Source: Chryseobacterium pennipullorum
Lineage (GTDB): Bacteria; Bacteroidota; Bacteroidia; Flavobacteriales; Weeksellaceae
Direction of reading: 5' to 3'
NCBI RefSeq assembly: GCF_003384725.1
Contig: NZ_QNVV01000015.1
Location: forward strand, 54,868-118,867
Length of the DNA: 64,000 nt
Under the pieces are notes generated by a model that had not been told where the DNA came from, did no database searches, and worked only from the letters and a program-made list of their open reading frames with translations. Below, piece by piece: positions 35,149 to 43,983 of the stretch; within the stretch, counting starts at the first letter, position 1; each line of letters starts with the position of its first letter. The translations under genes were made by a program, and so were the position numbers.

Positions 35149-36120
35149 TTATACCTTATTCTGCTTCAAAAGCATCAGCAAGATCACAGGAATTCCAAAA
35201 ACAGAACTGATCACATTCAAAGGGATTTGGGTTTTCTCAGCAATGGTAGAAAACAACAACATGATAAGCATGCCCAGGAATATATTCAGAATCCATTGCT
35301 GCCAAAGTTTGGACGGATTATATATCAGCCTGCAGAAATGAGGGACAATAATTCCTATGAAGAGAATAGGCCCTAAAAATGCAGTCACAGAGGCCGAGAG
35401 CAGGGAAGAGGATATGATGATGAAAAATTTCAGTTGCTTGAGGTTTACTCCCAAACTTTGAGCATAGGCGGTTCCAAGAGAATTTCCGATCAAAGGCTTT
35501 ATCGTTCTGAAGCAGAAGAACAGTCCTATAGCAACCAATAGAGATAAAACATAAATCTGATTTCTGCTCACCATATTGTTGGCCCCGAACGACCAGAGAA
35601 TATAATTTTTCAGACTTTGATTTTCCGCGTAGAACTGAAGTAACGAAACGATGGCGCCGGCAAAAGCAGATACCAGGAATCCAAAGATGATAAGATAGGA
35701 TTTATCCTGAAATTTATTTGACATCGACAGAAGAATCAGCATCAATATAAAACTTCCGCCGATAGCGGCTAAGCTTAGAAAACTATTTTGAAGAAATTCA
35801 GGCAGAAGGATGTCGTGGGAAAAGAAGATGTAAAAAGCTACCGATAGACTGGCAACTGAAGTGATTCCCAGTATATCCGGACCTGCCAAAGGATTTTGAA
35901 AATATTCCTGCATCAGAAAACCTGAGGTGGGAATTGAAATTCCTGCCAAAAGCATTACCAATACACGGTTAACCCGGATTTCAGCGATTTGGTTATGAAC
36001 GGAATTCTGAAAAAAATCCTGTAAACTTAAATTCAGAAATCCTGTGTTCAGATTAATAGCAGCTCCCACTAGGATTGCTGTCATTAATAATAAACACAGG
36101 ATTTTAAACCTTATAGACAT
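35149..36120 (-). CDS. FecCD-type ABC permease (iron chelate / B12)
   Basis: A 323-residue membrane protein, one of the BtuC/FecCD permeases with about nine or ten transmembrane helices. Family motifs include RVNRVLVMLLAGISIPTSGFLMQEYFQNPLAGPDILGI near residue 50-85 and FLGPILFIGIIVPHFCRLIY near 245. It lies 101 bp upstream of the ATPase gene on the same strand. A TlpA-like lipoprotein gene precedes it by 24 bp and could share its transcript. The transported compound is probably a siderophore, heme or cobalamin; sequence alone does not decide. Confidence 0.93.
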   Translation of the reverse strand: MSIRFKILCLLLMTAILVGAAINLNTGFLNLSLQDFFQNSVHNQIAEIRVNRVLVMLLAGISIPTSGFLMQEYFQNPLAGPDILGITSVASLSVAFYIFFSHDILLPEFLQNSFLSLAAIGGSFILMLILLSMSNKFQDKSYLIIFGFLVSAFAGAIVSLLQFYAENQSLKNYILWSFGANNMVSRNQIYVLSLLVAIGLFFCFRTIKPLIGNSLGTAYAQSLGVNLKQLKFFIIISSSLLSASVTAFLGPILFIGIIVPHFCRLIYNPSKLWQQWILNIFLGMLIMLLFSTIAEKTQIPLNVISSVFGIPVILLMLLKQNKV

Positions 36121-36144
36121 ATTTCTGAAAGGGTTCTGTAGGAT

Positions 36145-36705
36145 TTACTTTAAAAAAGCATCAATTTTTGAATTCAGGACATCTTCAGTCATCATTCCAA
36201 GATATTCATCGGTTTTATCACCTTTTCGCATAAATGTGAAAGGAATAGAACCTCCGTCCCACTGTTTGAAGTTATTGGTAAAGAAATTCTGATCCAGTTT
36301 CTGTCCGTCCAGCAAAACAACATTGCGTCCCAGATTATTCTGAACCACAAAATCTTTAACGGCCGTATCCCATTCAGATTTATCATCCAGATTGACAAAC
36401 GTAAATTTTACAGGCTTACCTTCAAGCTTCTGCATTTTATCTTTGAAGCTCGGAATTTCTTTCATACATGGGCCACACCAGGTCGCAAAGAAATTGGTAA
36501 CATATAAAGTATCATTATTTTTAGCAAGGTGCTGGCCTACATTTTCCGGAGAAAGTTCTTTCGGAATATAGACTGCTGTTTCCGAATTTGAATTCTGGTT
36601 TACTGAAGTTGAATCTGCAGCGGTATCGGTGTCCGTTTTCTGGCCCTCTTTTTTACAGCTGTAAAGAGCCGTTAAGATCAACGTTGATAAAATTATCTTC
36701 TTCAT
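36145..36705 (-). CDS. TlpA-like thioredoxin-fold lipoprotein
   Basis: A 186-residue exported protein. The signal peptide ends in a lipobox (LTALYSC) and is followed by a low-complexity Ser/Thr/Asn linker (about 20-45). The thioredoxin domain has the redox motif WCGPC in FFATWCGPCMKEIPSF, and the cis-Pro region is GGSIPFTF. Such proteins reduce or shuffle disulfides in the periplasm, for example in cytochrome c maturation or envelope stress. It diverges from the PaaE-like gene across only 33 bp and may be co-transcribed with the permease gene 24 bp downstream. Confidence 0.93.
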   Translation of the reverse strand: MKKIILSTLILTALYSCKKEGQKTDTDTAADSTSVNQNSNSETAVYIPKELSPENVGQHLAKNNDTLYVTNFFATWCGPCMKEIPSFKDKMQKLEGKPVKFTFVNLDDKSEWDTAVKDFVVQNNLGRNVVLLDGQKLDQNFFTNNFKQWDGGSIPFTFMRKGDKTDEYLGMMTEDVLNSKIDAFLK

Positions 36706-36720
36706 AAATTATTTTTTATC

Positions 36721-36728
36721 TATTTTTG
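36721..36728 (+). promoter_or_regulatory. -7 promoter element of the PaaE-like gene
   Basis: TATTTTTG matches TAnnTTTG and ends 10 bp before the ATG at 36739, giving a very short leader. Confidence 0.45.
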
Positions 36729-36738
36729 AATTGAAGTT

Positions 36739-37863
36739 ATGGAACAACAAATCTATAAAGGGAAACTTATACAGTTTCATCCGTTAAAAATAGCGAAAAA
36801 GGAAGAGCTGACCAAAAATACTTTTTCCCTGGAGTTTGAAATTCCGGGGCACCTGAAAGAAAATTTTAGGTTTGAGGCAGGTCAGTATGTGAGTGTGAAA
36901 TTTCAGTCACATGGAAAAGAAATAATTAATGACTATTCAATGACCTCCGCTCCGTATGAAGGAAGAATATGTCTTGGAATAAAGGTGAATTCACAAGAAG
37001 GTGCTACTTCTCAACTGTTTATGAACTATGAGGTAGGAGATGAGCTGATGGTCAGTGAGCCTGGTGGAAGATTTACACTGGTTTCCAAGCCCAGTGAGTT
37101 CAGGACTATTGTGGCCTTTGCGGCGGGAATAGGGATCACTCCAATTTTAAGTCATTTTAAAAATATTCTGCATAACGAGCACAGGACAAGATTGTTCTTG
37201 TTTTTTGGAAACAGAAGCTCAGAAGATCTGATTTTTCGCGAACAGCTCGATAACCTGGCCAGAACATGTGGTGACAGGCTTCAGATTTTTTATTTTTTCT
37301 CACAGGAGAAGACAGCGGATCAGTTTTTCTATGGAAGACTGGATGAAAAAAAACTTAGCCTGATTATTAATCAGATCCTCCACCTGGATGATACAGATGA
37401 AGAATCTACCATTTGGGATGCTGTAGATGAAGTTTTGATCTGTGGAAAAGGAGAGATGATCAAAACCCTGGCAAATGCCTGCTATCATCACGGAATTCCT
37501 AAGAAAAATATTCATTTCGAGCTTTTTGAAGAGTATAATGATGATATTTATCCCGTCGAAAAGGAATTTCCGTTGATTGAAGATATTGAAGTGGAATTTA
37601 CAATGCTTGGAAAGAAATATGTGACAACGATTCCTGACAATCGGGATAAAATTCTGCAACAGCTTCTGATTCAGAAATTTCCTGTTCCATATTCCTGCAA
37701 ATCGGGAATCTGTGGAAGTTGCGAATGTTCTTTGGAGGAAGGAGAGGTAGAACTGCTGGAAAATGAATATCTTACAGAGAAAGAAGAGTCCCAGGGCCAC
37801 ATATTGGCCTGCATGTCGATTGTGAAAAGTAAAAAAATAAAGCTTAACTTTGATCTTAGTTGA
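36739..37863 (+). CDS. PaaE-like ferredoxin reductase with C-terminal 2Fe-2S domain
   Basis: A 374-residue flavin reductase of the class that passes electrons from NAD(P)H to a plant-type 2Fe-2S centre. The FAD domain has AGQYVSVKF and NDYSMTSAP (an RxYS-type motif). The NAD(P) domain has AAGIGITPILSHF and CGKGEMI. The C-terminal ferredoxin ligands are C320-x4-C325-x2-C328 and C358. PaaE, CntB-like and HMP-like reductases share this layout. No partner oxygenase gene is nearby, so the electron acceptor is unknown. The stop codon overlaps the start of the SanA-like gene. Confidence 0.92.
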   Translation: MEQQIYKGKLIQFHPLKIAKKEELTKNTFSLEFEIPGHLKENFRFEAGQYVSVKFQSHGKEIINDYSMTSAPYEGRICLGIKVNSQEGATSQLFMNYEVGDELMVSEPGGRFTLVSKPSEFRTIVAFAAGIGITPILSHFKNILHNEHRTRLFLFFGNRSSEDLIFREQLDNLARTCGDRLQIFYFFSQEKTADQFFYGRLDEKKLSLIINQILHLDDTDEESTIWDAVDEVLICGKGEMIKTLANACYHHGIPKKNIHFELFEEYNDDIYPVEKEFPLIEDIEVEFTMLGKKYVTTIPDNRDKILQQLLIQKFPVPYSCKSGICGSCECSLEEGEVELLENEYLTEKEESQGHILACMSIVKSKKIKLNFDLS

Positions 37864-38477
37864 GAATTATTAGGAACATATTTAACTTAGGTTTCATATC
37901 AATAGAATTGGGTATTCTAATGATATGCTTGTGCAATGTGTGGGTTTTCGGGCTTACCGATGGGCGCACTTATACCAAAATATCCAAAATACCTCCCCGC
38001 GAAGTTGCCCTGGTCCTGGGGACCTCTCCCAAAATGAGATCAGGACAGTCTAATCCTTATTTTACAAAAAGAATGGATGCCGCAGCGCTTCTCTATCACC
38101 ATGGGAAAATTAAAAAGATTATTGTAAGTGGTGAAAGAAGCAAAGGGTATAATGAACCCGGTGCTATGAAAAATTATCTGATTTATCAGGAAGGAGTTCC
38201 TGAAGATATCATCGTGGAAGATCCTAAAGGATTCAATACGTATAAAAGTATTCTTCGGTGTAAAGACGTATATAAAAAGAAAAATGTGATCATTGTATCG
38301 CAGGGATATCACAATCTACGGGCGCTATTCTTTGCGAGAAATAATGATATGAATGCTTTGGGCTTTGATGCTCAGGATGTCACCAAACCGGAAAGCTTCT
38401 ACAGAAACCAGGCGAGGGAAATCCTCGCCAGGGTAATTGCTGTAGTCTATTTTATTCTGGGTGTTTCTCCGGATTAG
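37860..38477 (+). CDS. SanA/YdcF-like DUF218 membrane protein
   Basis: A 205-residue protein with one N-terminal membrane anchor (about 8-30) and a DUF218 domain: EVALVLGTSPKM, a KIIVSGERS strand, then EDPKGFNTYKSI and IVSQGYHNLRALFFAR. SanA-type proteins affect envelope permeability to vancomycin, with an unclear mechanism. The only frame start that keeps the anchor is a TTG at 37860 overlapping the upstream stop (TTGA), so translational coupling with the reductase is likely. A later Met (residue 21) would cut the anchor. The 3' end overlaps the convergent tamL by 4 bp. Confidence 0.85.
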   Translation: MRIIRNIFNLGFISIELGILMICLCNVWVFGLTDGRTYTKISKIPPREVALVLGTSPKMRSGQSNPYFTKRMDAAALLYHHGKIKKIIVSGERSKGYNEPGAMKNYLIYQEGVPEDIIVEDPKGFNTYKSILRCKDVYKKKNVIIVSQGYHNLRALFFARNNDMNALGFDAQDVTKPESFYRNQAREILARVIAVVYFILGVSPD

Positions 38478-41074
38478 AATGGGTATCCGAATGCAATATT
38501 CAGTGTAGGCTTGAAAGGCTGAAAGTTTTTAAACCTCCATCGGTCGCCCAAGGGTTTATTAGGATCATAGATCTTATAGGCAAGATCTATCCTTGCGGTA
38601 ATGTAGGCTACATTTATTCTTAATCCGAATCCGCTACCTACCCCCATCTGTCCCAGGAATTTATTGAATTTAAATTCATCTCCATAGCCGTTATTATTAT
38701 TTCGGAGACTCCAGGTGTTACCGATATCGGTAAACAAAGCTCCTTCATACATATTGCTGAACGGAATTCTGTATTCAATGTTCGTAGTAAGCTTTACATT
38801 ATCGGTCATGTAGGTACGCACTCTCTCGTCAACCTGGGAATCGGAAGGTCCCAATCCACCAAAGGCAACCCAAGCTCTGATATCATTTGAACCTCCGTTA
38901 AAATAAGATTTAATGATAGGCATATCCTTTGAGTTTCCATAAGGAATACCAACTCCAACAAACTGGCGGAGCACCAGGGTCTGATTTCCATTGAATTTAA
39001 AATATTTTCTGGTATCGATATCAAACTTCACAAACTGGGCATATGGGATCCCGAAGATGGTTCCCTGAGGACCTGAGACAATACCTCCGCTATTATCTTT
39101 TTTGGTAAAGACACTCAGAAGATTTCCCGCAAGCTCCACTTTACCATTAAAGTAAAAAGCATTAGGATAGTCCTTCTTTCCGATTTCACTGTATACGAAG
39201 TTGTAGATCATGGAAGAGATCAGGACATCCTGTGTCTGTCTGTCTTTGTTCACCAGTGTTCCACGGAATGCTGTCAATAGATCTGTTCCCTGCTGATCTA
39301 AGCTTCCACTATAATCTTTGTTCTCGATAATTCTTTTTGACACTTCGTCTATCGTAAGCTGTCCATTCTCAAACTTCGTCTTGGTATCCGGATCAAACTC
39401 GAAATAATCCCCAAATATTTCATCTTTTACGACCTGATCGTTGACGAAGTAGTCGTAGTAGGCATCTTTGTTTTTAGTCAAGCTGACCTGGGTATTGAAC
39501 AGTGTTAATTTGTGATACACCTGATCATTAATATTAGCCTGGTAATTTAATCCCGTATTGAAGTTGACTCTTCCCAGACCTATATTATTCTGGATGGAAG
39601 CCCCTAACAGGATGGATGACGTAGGCGTATATCGTTTCGGAAGAAATTTATAATAATTAAAAGGAAGCAGCAGCCTTGGAAAATTAAGAGAGGCCTGAGC
39701 TGATATTTCATAAGCCGGCACTCTTTTACCTATATCTTTGGTACTTCTGATAGAGCCGAATGTTCCTGAAAGGCTGGTAGAAAGGTTTTCTGCCCCTTTG
39801 AAGAGATTTCTGGTGGTAAGATCCACAGAAGGAGAGATCCCCAGGTTTAATATCTGGGAATAATTACCATCGAGTCCTACTTTAAGCTCATATTTCGGAA
39901 GGGGTTTCAGTACATACAATACATCTACAATACTGTCGTTAGGGGATGCCATTCCGCCTTGTCTTAAGGAGTCTCTTGCCTTTACAATACTGAAGTTATT
40001 CATCGCCATGATATTCCTTTTGGTCATATCCAGCTTCTTCTGGTCAAAAACCTGTTTGTTGTCCGGAATAATGGCTCTCCATATGGATGACGGCTTATAC
40101 TTATTGTTCATCATATGGAATCGTATTCTCCGTAAACTGTCTTTCTTTGTATTCTTAGGATAATCACCCGGTTCATCAACAATTGCAACATCGATATTCC
40201 CAAACGTTGAAATTTTGTAGGGTCTGTCCAGAGAATCCTTATGAATTTCCATCGTAAGCGGAACCTGCGTTCTGCTTTTCAGAGAGTCTGCTACAAAATA
40301 AATTTCATCATTAGAACTATTGAATTTGTAGAAACCAAATTCTCTCATCATATCGGTGATCCTCGTCACTTCTTTTTCAAGAATAGTCTGGTCAAGGATC
40401 TGTCCGGACCGTATCAGGCTTTTGTTCAGATTATAAGTATAATACCCTTTGATTTTCGGATCAGGAATATTAAAATAATAATCTTTGATACGGGTTGCTT
40501 CGTTATGTTTGATGAAATAATTTACAGCAGCCTTTTTAGCTGAAGAATCAAGACTATGTTTGAATGTTACATCTGCATCCCAATATCCTCTGTAGGTCAG
40601 CCTCTTTTTAATAGACTCTGCACTTTTCTCCGTTCTGGTCTGATCCAGAATGACAGGAGGTGTTCCCCAGCTGTGAAGAATACGGTCTAAGAAAAGGCTT
40701 TTTCCTACACTGCTTTTCATATCATATTTAATGAATAAAGAATCCCTCAGTTTCTGATTTCTCATTTCACCGGGATAAGTCATATATTCATTAAGTATCG
40801 TATCATATTTGGGGTTTGCCATATTGTAGAAAGCCAAGCTTAATGGCATGAATAGAAGCTGCTTTTTATTAGGCTTCTGCTGTACATAATCTTTCAGTTC
40901 CTCATCAAAAAACTCCTTCTTGTCTTCGAACTCAAAGTTGTTCTTGGTAAGGAGATATTCGCCGTCGGGAACTTTTTTTGTCGTACTACAAGCATAAAGG
41001 AGACCAACAAATGTTGCAAATGAGATAATTTTATAATATTTTTGAGGAGAATTCTTATAATGCTTACAGCTCAT
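38474..41074 (-). CDS. tamL: TamL: lipoprotein BamA/TamA-family outer membrane assembly protein
   Basis: An 866-residue outer membrane protein. It opens with a lipoprotein signal (FVGLLYAC, then STTKK), the mark of the Bacteroidota TamL variant. POTRA-like units span roughly 60-400, with segments such as IKKRLTYRGYWDADV and ITDMMREFGFYKF. The C-terminal BamA-type barrel has the strands around LFKGAENLSTSLSGTFGS, a GGSNDIRAW segment and a last strand LNIAFGYPF. The family inserts or secretes outer membrane proteins, normally together with TamB, which is not adjacent here. Its start codon lies inside the 5' end of the divergent methyltransferase gene. Confidence 0.9.
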   Translation of the reverse strand: MSCKHYKNSPQKYYKIISFATFVGLLYACSTTKKVPDGEYLLTKNNFEFEDKKEFFDEELKDYVQQKPNKKQLLFMPLSLAFYNMANPKYDTILNEYMTYPGEMRNQKLRDSLFIKYDMKSSVGKSLFLDRILHSWGTPPVILDQTRTEKSAESIKKRLTYRGYWDADVTFKHSLDSSAKKAAVNYFIKHNEATRIKDYYFNIPDPKIKGYYTYNLNKSLIRSGQILDQTILEKEVTRITDMMREFGFYKFNSSNDEIYFVADSLKSRTQVPLTMEIHKDSLDRPYKISTFGNIDVAIVDEPGDYPKNTKKDSLRRIRFHMMNNKYKPSSIWRAIIPDNKQVFDQKKLDMTKRNIMAMNNFSIVKARDSLRQGGMASPNDSIVDVLYVLKPLPKYELKVGLDGNYSQILNLGISPSVDLTTRNLFKGAENLSTSLSGTFGSIRSTKDIGKRVPAYEISAQASLNFPRLLLPFNYYKFLPKRYTPTSSILLGASIQNNIGLGRVNFNTGLNYQANINDQVYHKLTLFNTQVSLTKNKDAYYDYFVNDQVVKDEIFGDYFEFDPDTKTKFENGQLTIDEVSKRIIENKDYSGSLDQQGTDLLTAFRGTLVNKDRQTQDVLISSMIYNFVYSEIGKKDYPNAFYFNGKVELAGNLLSVFTKKDNSGGIVSGPQGTIFGIPYAQFVKFDIDTRKYFKFNGNQTLVLRQFVGVGIPYGNSKDMPIIKSYFNGGSNDIRAWVAFGGLGPSDSQVDERVRTYMTDNVKLTTNIEYRIPFSNMYEGALFTDIGNTWSLRNNNNGYGDEFKFNKFLGQMGVGSGFGLRINVAYITARIDLAYKIYDPNKPLGDRWRFKNFQPFKPTLNIAFGYPF

Positions 41075-41785
41075 ACAATAAAAATTTTACAGTCTTTAGA
41101 TAAAAAGAAGTTCAGACAAAAATACAATTTGTTTTTGGTTGAAGGTAATAAAATCATTTGTGAACTTTTCAATTCTAACTTTAAAATTAAAGAAATATTA
41201 TCAACCGATCCACAAAAACTGGACCTGAGTGATAGCCCAATAACTCATATCTCTGAAAATGAGTTAAAAAAAATCAGTTTTCTGAAAACTCCAAAAGATT
41301 CTGTCGCCGTGTGTTACCTTGCTCAGGAAGAGATAATGGAGGATCAGAATATTCAGCTTGTACTGGATGGAATTCAGGATCCCGGAAATTTAGGAACCAT
41401 TATCAGGCTTGCCGACTGGTTTGGGATAGAACAGATTATTTGCAGTGAAGATACGGTGGATTTTTATAATCCAAAAGTAATCCAGGCCACGATGGGATCT
41501 TTTACCAGGGTAAATGTTGTGTATACCAATCTCGTAGAATATCTCTCAGAAACGCAAAATGTGAATATTGGAACGGATATGGATGGAGAGAATATCTATA
41601 CTTTCGAAAAACCTGAAAAGATCAATCTGATCTTAGGGAATGAAGGAAACGGAATGAGAGCGGAAACAGAAAAACTGCTTCAAAAGTCGATCTGCATTCC
41701 CAGGTTTGGAAAATCCCAGTCTACAGAAAGTCTGAATGTTTCTATGGCTGCCGGAATTATCTTAGGACAATTGTTTTCGAAATAG
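41060..41785 (+). CDS. TrmH/SpoU-family RNA 2'-O-methyltransferase
   Basis: A 241-residue methyltransferase starting at the ATG at 41060; the frame is open back to a TTG at 41042. The N-terminal substrate-binding part contains KKFRQKYNLFLVEGNK. The SPOUT knot motifs are all present: LDGIQDPGNLGTIIRLADWF, LILGNEGNGMR, and STESLNVSMAAGIILG. It methylates ribose in rRNA or tRNA; RlmB and TsnR-like proteins are the closest in layout, but the site is unknown. The first 15 bp overlap the start of tamL on the other strand. Confidence 0.93.
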   Translation: MLTAHTIKILQSLDKKKFRQKYNLFLVEGNKIICELFNSNFKIKEILSTDPQKLDLSDSPITHISENELKKISFLKTPKDSVAVCYLAQEEIMEDQNIQLVLDGIQDPGNLGTIIRLADWFGIEQIICSEDTVDFYNPKVIQATMGSFTRVNVVYTNLVEYLSETQNVNIGTDMDGENIYTFEKPEKINLILGNEGNGMRAETEKLLQKSICIPRFGKSQSTESLNVSMAAGIILGQLFSK

Positions 41786-41889
41786 ATTTTAGAGACAGAA
41801 ACTTCAGATATCAGATGTGAGGTTTTGACGGTGAGCTTAGGTAAAGCTGTCTATGTCTTGAATCTTACATCTGACATCCGGAATTTCAT

Positions 41890-42390
41890 TTATATAAGCT
41901 GTTCCAGACTGGAAACACTTTTGTTTTTCTGATACACCTCCATCTTTTTTCTGATGTATTTTAACGCTATAGGCGCAAGATAAATCAATGCCGCACCAAT
42001 GAGTTTTTTCTTCCAATTGGAGCTTTTTATGTTCTTCTTGGCATAATTTCCCACTATGGCAGTAACACCAAGCTTAACTAAACCATCTGTAATGTTGCCA
42101 CCCCCGAATGCTGAGCTGGCAATGCCCACAGCTGTATTTTTGCTGATGAGTAAATCTTTCACTTCTGAAGTCAGCTGCCTGGCAATAACGTCTTTTCTCA
42201 GAACCACTTTTTCATCACCGTCTTCATCCACTTTTTCCTGCAGATACTGATCGCTCAAACCATTGGTAAAAGCACTCAGGCTTTCTTTTGTATTTTTGAA
42301 GGTAAGAAGATTTTCAAGATCACTGATTTCACCCTGAAGCAGTTTTTTCTTTCTCCTTAATTCTTCTATGCTTTCGTATTTTCTGCCCAT
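41890..42390 (-). CDS. Hypothetical protein, last gene of a YtxH/holin-X envelope cluster
   Basis: A 166-residue protein without a clear named family. It begins with a charged coiled-coil stretch (YESIEELRRKKKLLQGEISDLENLL), then a middle acidic region, a glycine-rich segment (ASSAFGGGNITDGLVKLGVTAIVG) and a C-terminal hydrophobic stretch (LIGAALIYLAPIALKYI) that may be a membrane segment. It lies 3 bp after the holin-X-like gene, so the two are translationally linked. This arrangement resembles the proteobacterial YqjD-YqjE-YqjK gene set by position. Confidence 0.65.
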   Translation of the reverse strand: MGRKYESIEELRRKKKLLQGEISDLENLLTFKNTKESLSAFTNGLSDQYLQEKVDEDGDEKVVLRKDVIARQLTSEVKDLLISKNTAVGIASSAFGGGNITDGLVKLGVTAIVGNYAKKNIKSSNWKKKLIGAALIYLAPIALKYIRKKMEVYQKNKSVSSLEQLI

Positions 42391-42393
42391 AGC

Positions 42394-42702
42394 TTAATGA
42401 TTTAAAAATTTAATAACCTGATCTGCAACAGCATTGACGATCTTATTTTTGAATGCGACTACAAAAGCCATAACCAGGGCATAGAATGCAGCAACAATTA
42501 AGAATCCGTATGAATAATTATCCAGGGCTTTGCCAATAAGGAAAGCGATTCCGAAATTGAAAAGGATAATAAAAAAAGCAAAAGCAACAAGCAGTACTAC
42601 AAAGTAGGTAATGAGCCCGGCAGAAAGTGAAGACTTTTCAGTGGCTTCAATTTTCAGGAGATCTATTCTCTTCGAGGCATATTCTTTAATAGTTTCTATC
42701 AT
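42394..42702 (-). CDS. Phage holin superfamily III / YqjE-like membrane protein
   Basis: A 102-residue protein with an amphipathic N-terminus (about 1-30) and two transmembrane hairpins (about 31-55 and 64-85). This is the pattern of the YqjE/holin-X family, a chromosomal envelope family despite its name. It lies between the YtxH-domain gene and the coiled-coil hypothetical. A terminator-like hairpin at 42726-42753 separates it from YtxH, so part of the transcript may stop before it. A stress role is suggested by relatives, not shown. Confidence 0.75.
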   Translation of the reverse strand: MIETIKEYASKRIDLLKIEATEKSSLSAGLITYFVVLLVAFAFFIILFNFGIAFLIGKALDNYSYGFLIVAAFYALVMAFVVAFKNKIVNAVADQVIKFLNH

Positions 42703-42725
42703 TGTTTTTTTTTAAAGTTACAAAA

Positions 42726-42753
42726 AAAGGAACTTTCGCGCAAAAGTTCCTTT
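42726..42753 (-). terminator. Hairpin terminator behind the YtxH gene
   Basis: AAAGGAACTTT (42726-42736) pairs with AAAGTTCCTTT (42743-42753); on the minus strand a T run follows. A second hairpin, GTAATTTAC/GTAAATTAC (42756-42782), lies beside it. Confidence 0.75.
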
Positions 42754-42782
42754 CTGTAATTTACTTAAAAAAGGTAAATTAC

Positions 42783-43130
42783 TTATTTTTTTAGATCGTT
42801 AAGCTCCGCTTCCACATCTTTTACAACATCTGCAGTTTTAGAAACAATCTGATCCTTGTACTTGTCGTATCCGTCTTTCACAGTATGTGCTACGTTATTT
42901 GCTGTTTCTTTGAAAGTAGAAGAGATATTGTCATACTGATCTTTTACTTTTTCCGAAACTTCTCCGTATGTGTTTTTAGCCTGATCTTTTAAATCATTAG
43001 CTTTGTTCTTAATTTTCTTTCTGGTCTCTTTACCTTCTTCCGGTGCATAAAGCATTCCTAAGATTACACCTGCTGCAGCACCTGCAAGAAGTCCCGCTAA
43101 TATACCTGCTGTATTTTTTCCTTTTGACAT
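42783..43130 (-). CDS. YtxH-domain protein
   Basis: A 115-residue protein. A glycine/alanine-rich transmembrane segment (GILAGLLAGAAAGVILGMLYAPEEG, about 8-32) leads into the YtxH signature APEEGKETRKKI. A long charged helix with repeated YD/YDKYKDQ-like units makes up the rest. YtxH proteins are small envelope or stress proteins with no established activity. The gene is first in a three-gene minus-strand cluster with the holin-X-like and hypothetical genes. Confidence 0.85.
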   Translation of the reverse strand: MSKGKNTAGILAGLLAGAAAGVILGMLYAPEEGKETRKKIKNKANDLKDQAKNTYGEVSEKVKDQYDNISSTFKETANNVAHTVKDGYDKYKDQIVSKTADVVKDVEAELNDLKK

Positions 43131-43225
43131 TTTAAGTTTTTTAATAGTTAATAATAGATTAGTTTTTACACTAATAAAACTTGCAATTTGTATACCAAAG
43201 GACCGATTATGCCTATTAAAAATTG

Positions 43226-43900
43226 TTAAATCTTTTCTATATAGGAAAGAATAAGATCTATGGTTTCTTTCTTGGTAAGATCAGAATTATCAATCACAAT
43301 GGCGTCATCCGCTTGTTTTAAAGGCGCTATTTCCCGCTCGCTGTCTATCTTATCCCTTTCCATAAGATTTTGTTTCACCTGTTCCTTATCAGCTTCCATA
43401 CCCATGCCCTGTAATTCCAAAAACCGTCTGTTGGTTCTTTCGTCAATACTGGCGGTAAGAAAAAATTTATAATCAGCATTTGGCAGAACTACGGTCCCTA
43501 TGTCACGTCCATCCATAATGACACCTCCTTTTTCTGCCAAAGAACGCTGGGAATGAAGTAAAAATTCTCTTACTTCTTTCTGTTTGGCGACAAGGCTGAC
43601 ATTATCAGAAACCTGTTGTGTACGGATTTCTTTGGAAATATCGGTATGGTTAAGGAAAAGAATAAGTGTTCCTTCGTTATTTTTAAATTCCAGGTCGATC
43701 TGATGAAGGGAGGAGAACAGTTGGCTCAGATCTATTTCGCCATAGGCATCCAGACAATGCTGCAAGGCAAACCAGGTTACTCCACGGTAAAGTGCTCCCG
43801 TATCCATATGAATAATGCCCAGCTTATCGGCAATGACTTTGGAGATAGAGCTTTTTCCGGTAGATGAGTACCCATCGATCGCTATTACAGGTTTTTTCAT
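43226..43900 (-). CDS. cmk: Cytidylate kinase
   Basis: A 224-residue enzyme that makes CDP or dCDP from CMP or dCMP with ATP. The P-loop GYSSTGKSS spans 10-18, the CMP-binding stretch is HMDTGALYRGVT, and the lid region contains MDGRDIGTVVLPNADYKFFLTAS. The length is normal. It lies downstream of porQ on the same strand (84 bp apart), an order common in Bacteroidota, and before the YtxH cluster. Confidence 0.97.
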   Translation of the reverse strand: MKKPVIAIDGYSSTGKSSISKVIADKLGIIHMDTGALYRGVTWFALQHCLDAYGEIDLSQLFSSLHQIDLEFKNNEGTLILFLNHTDISKEIRTQQVSDNVSLVAKQKEVREFLLHSQRSLAEKGGVIMDGRDIGTVVLPNADYKFFLTASIDERTNRRFLELQGMGMEADKEQVKQNLMERDKIDSEREIAPLKQADDAIVIDNSDLTKKETIDLILSYIEKI

Positions 43901-43983
43901 ACTGCAAATTTCAAGATTTTTTCTTAAAAATCAAGAAGAAGTAAGAAAATTTCAGAATAATTAAGAAAATTTCAGGTGAAAGA

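Noticed and set aside
41811..41875. Terminator or repeat between the methyltransferase and hypothetical genes
   Set aside because: TCAGATGT and ACATCTGA are inverted but far apart with weak inner pairing and no T run.
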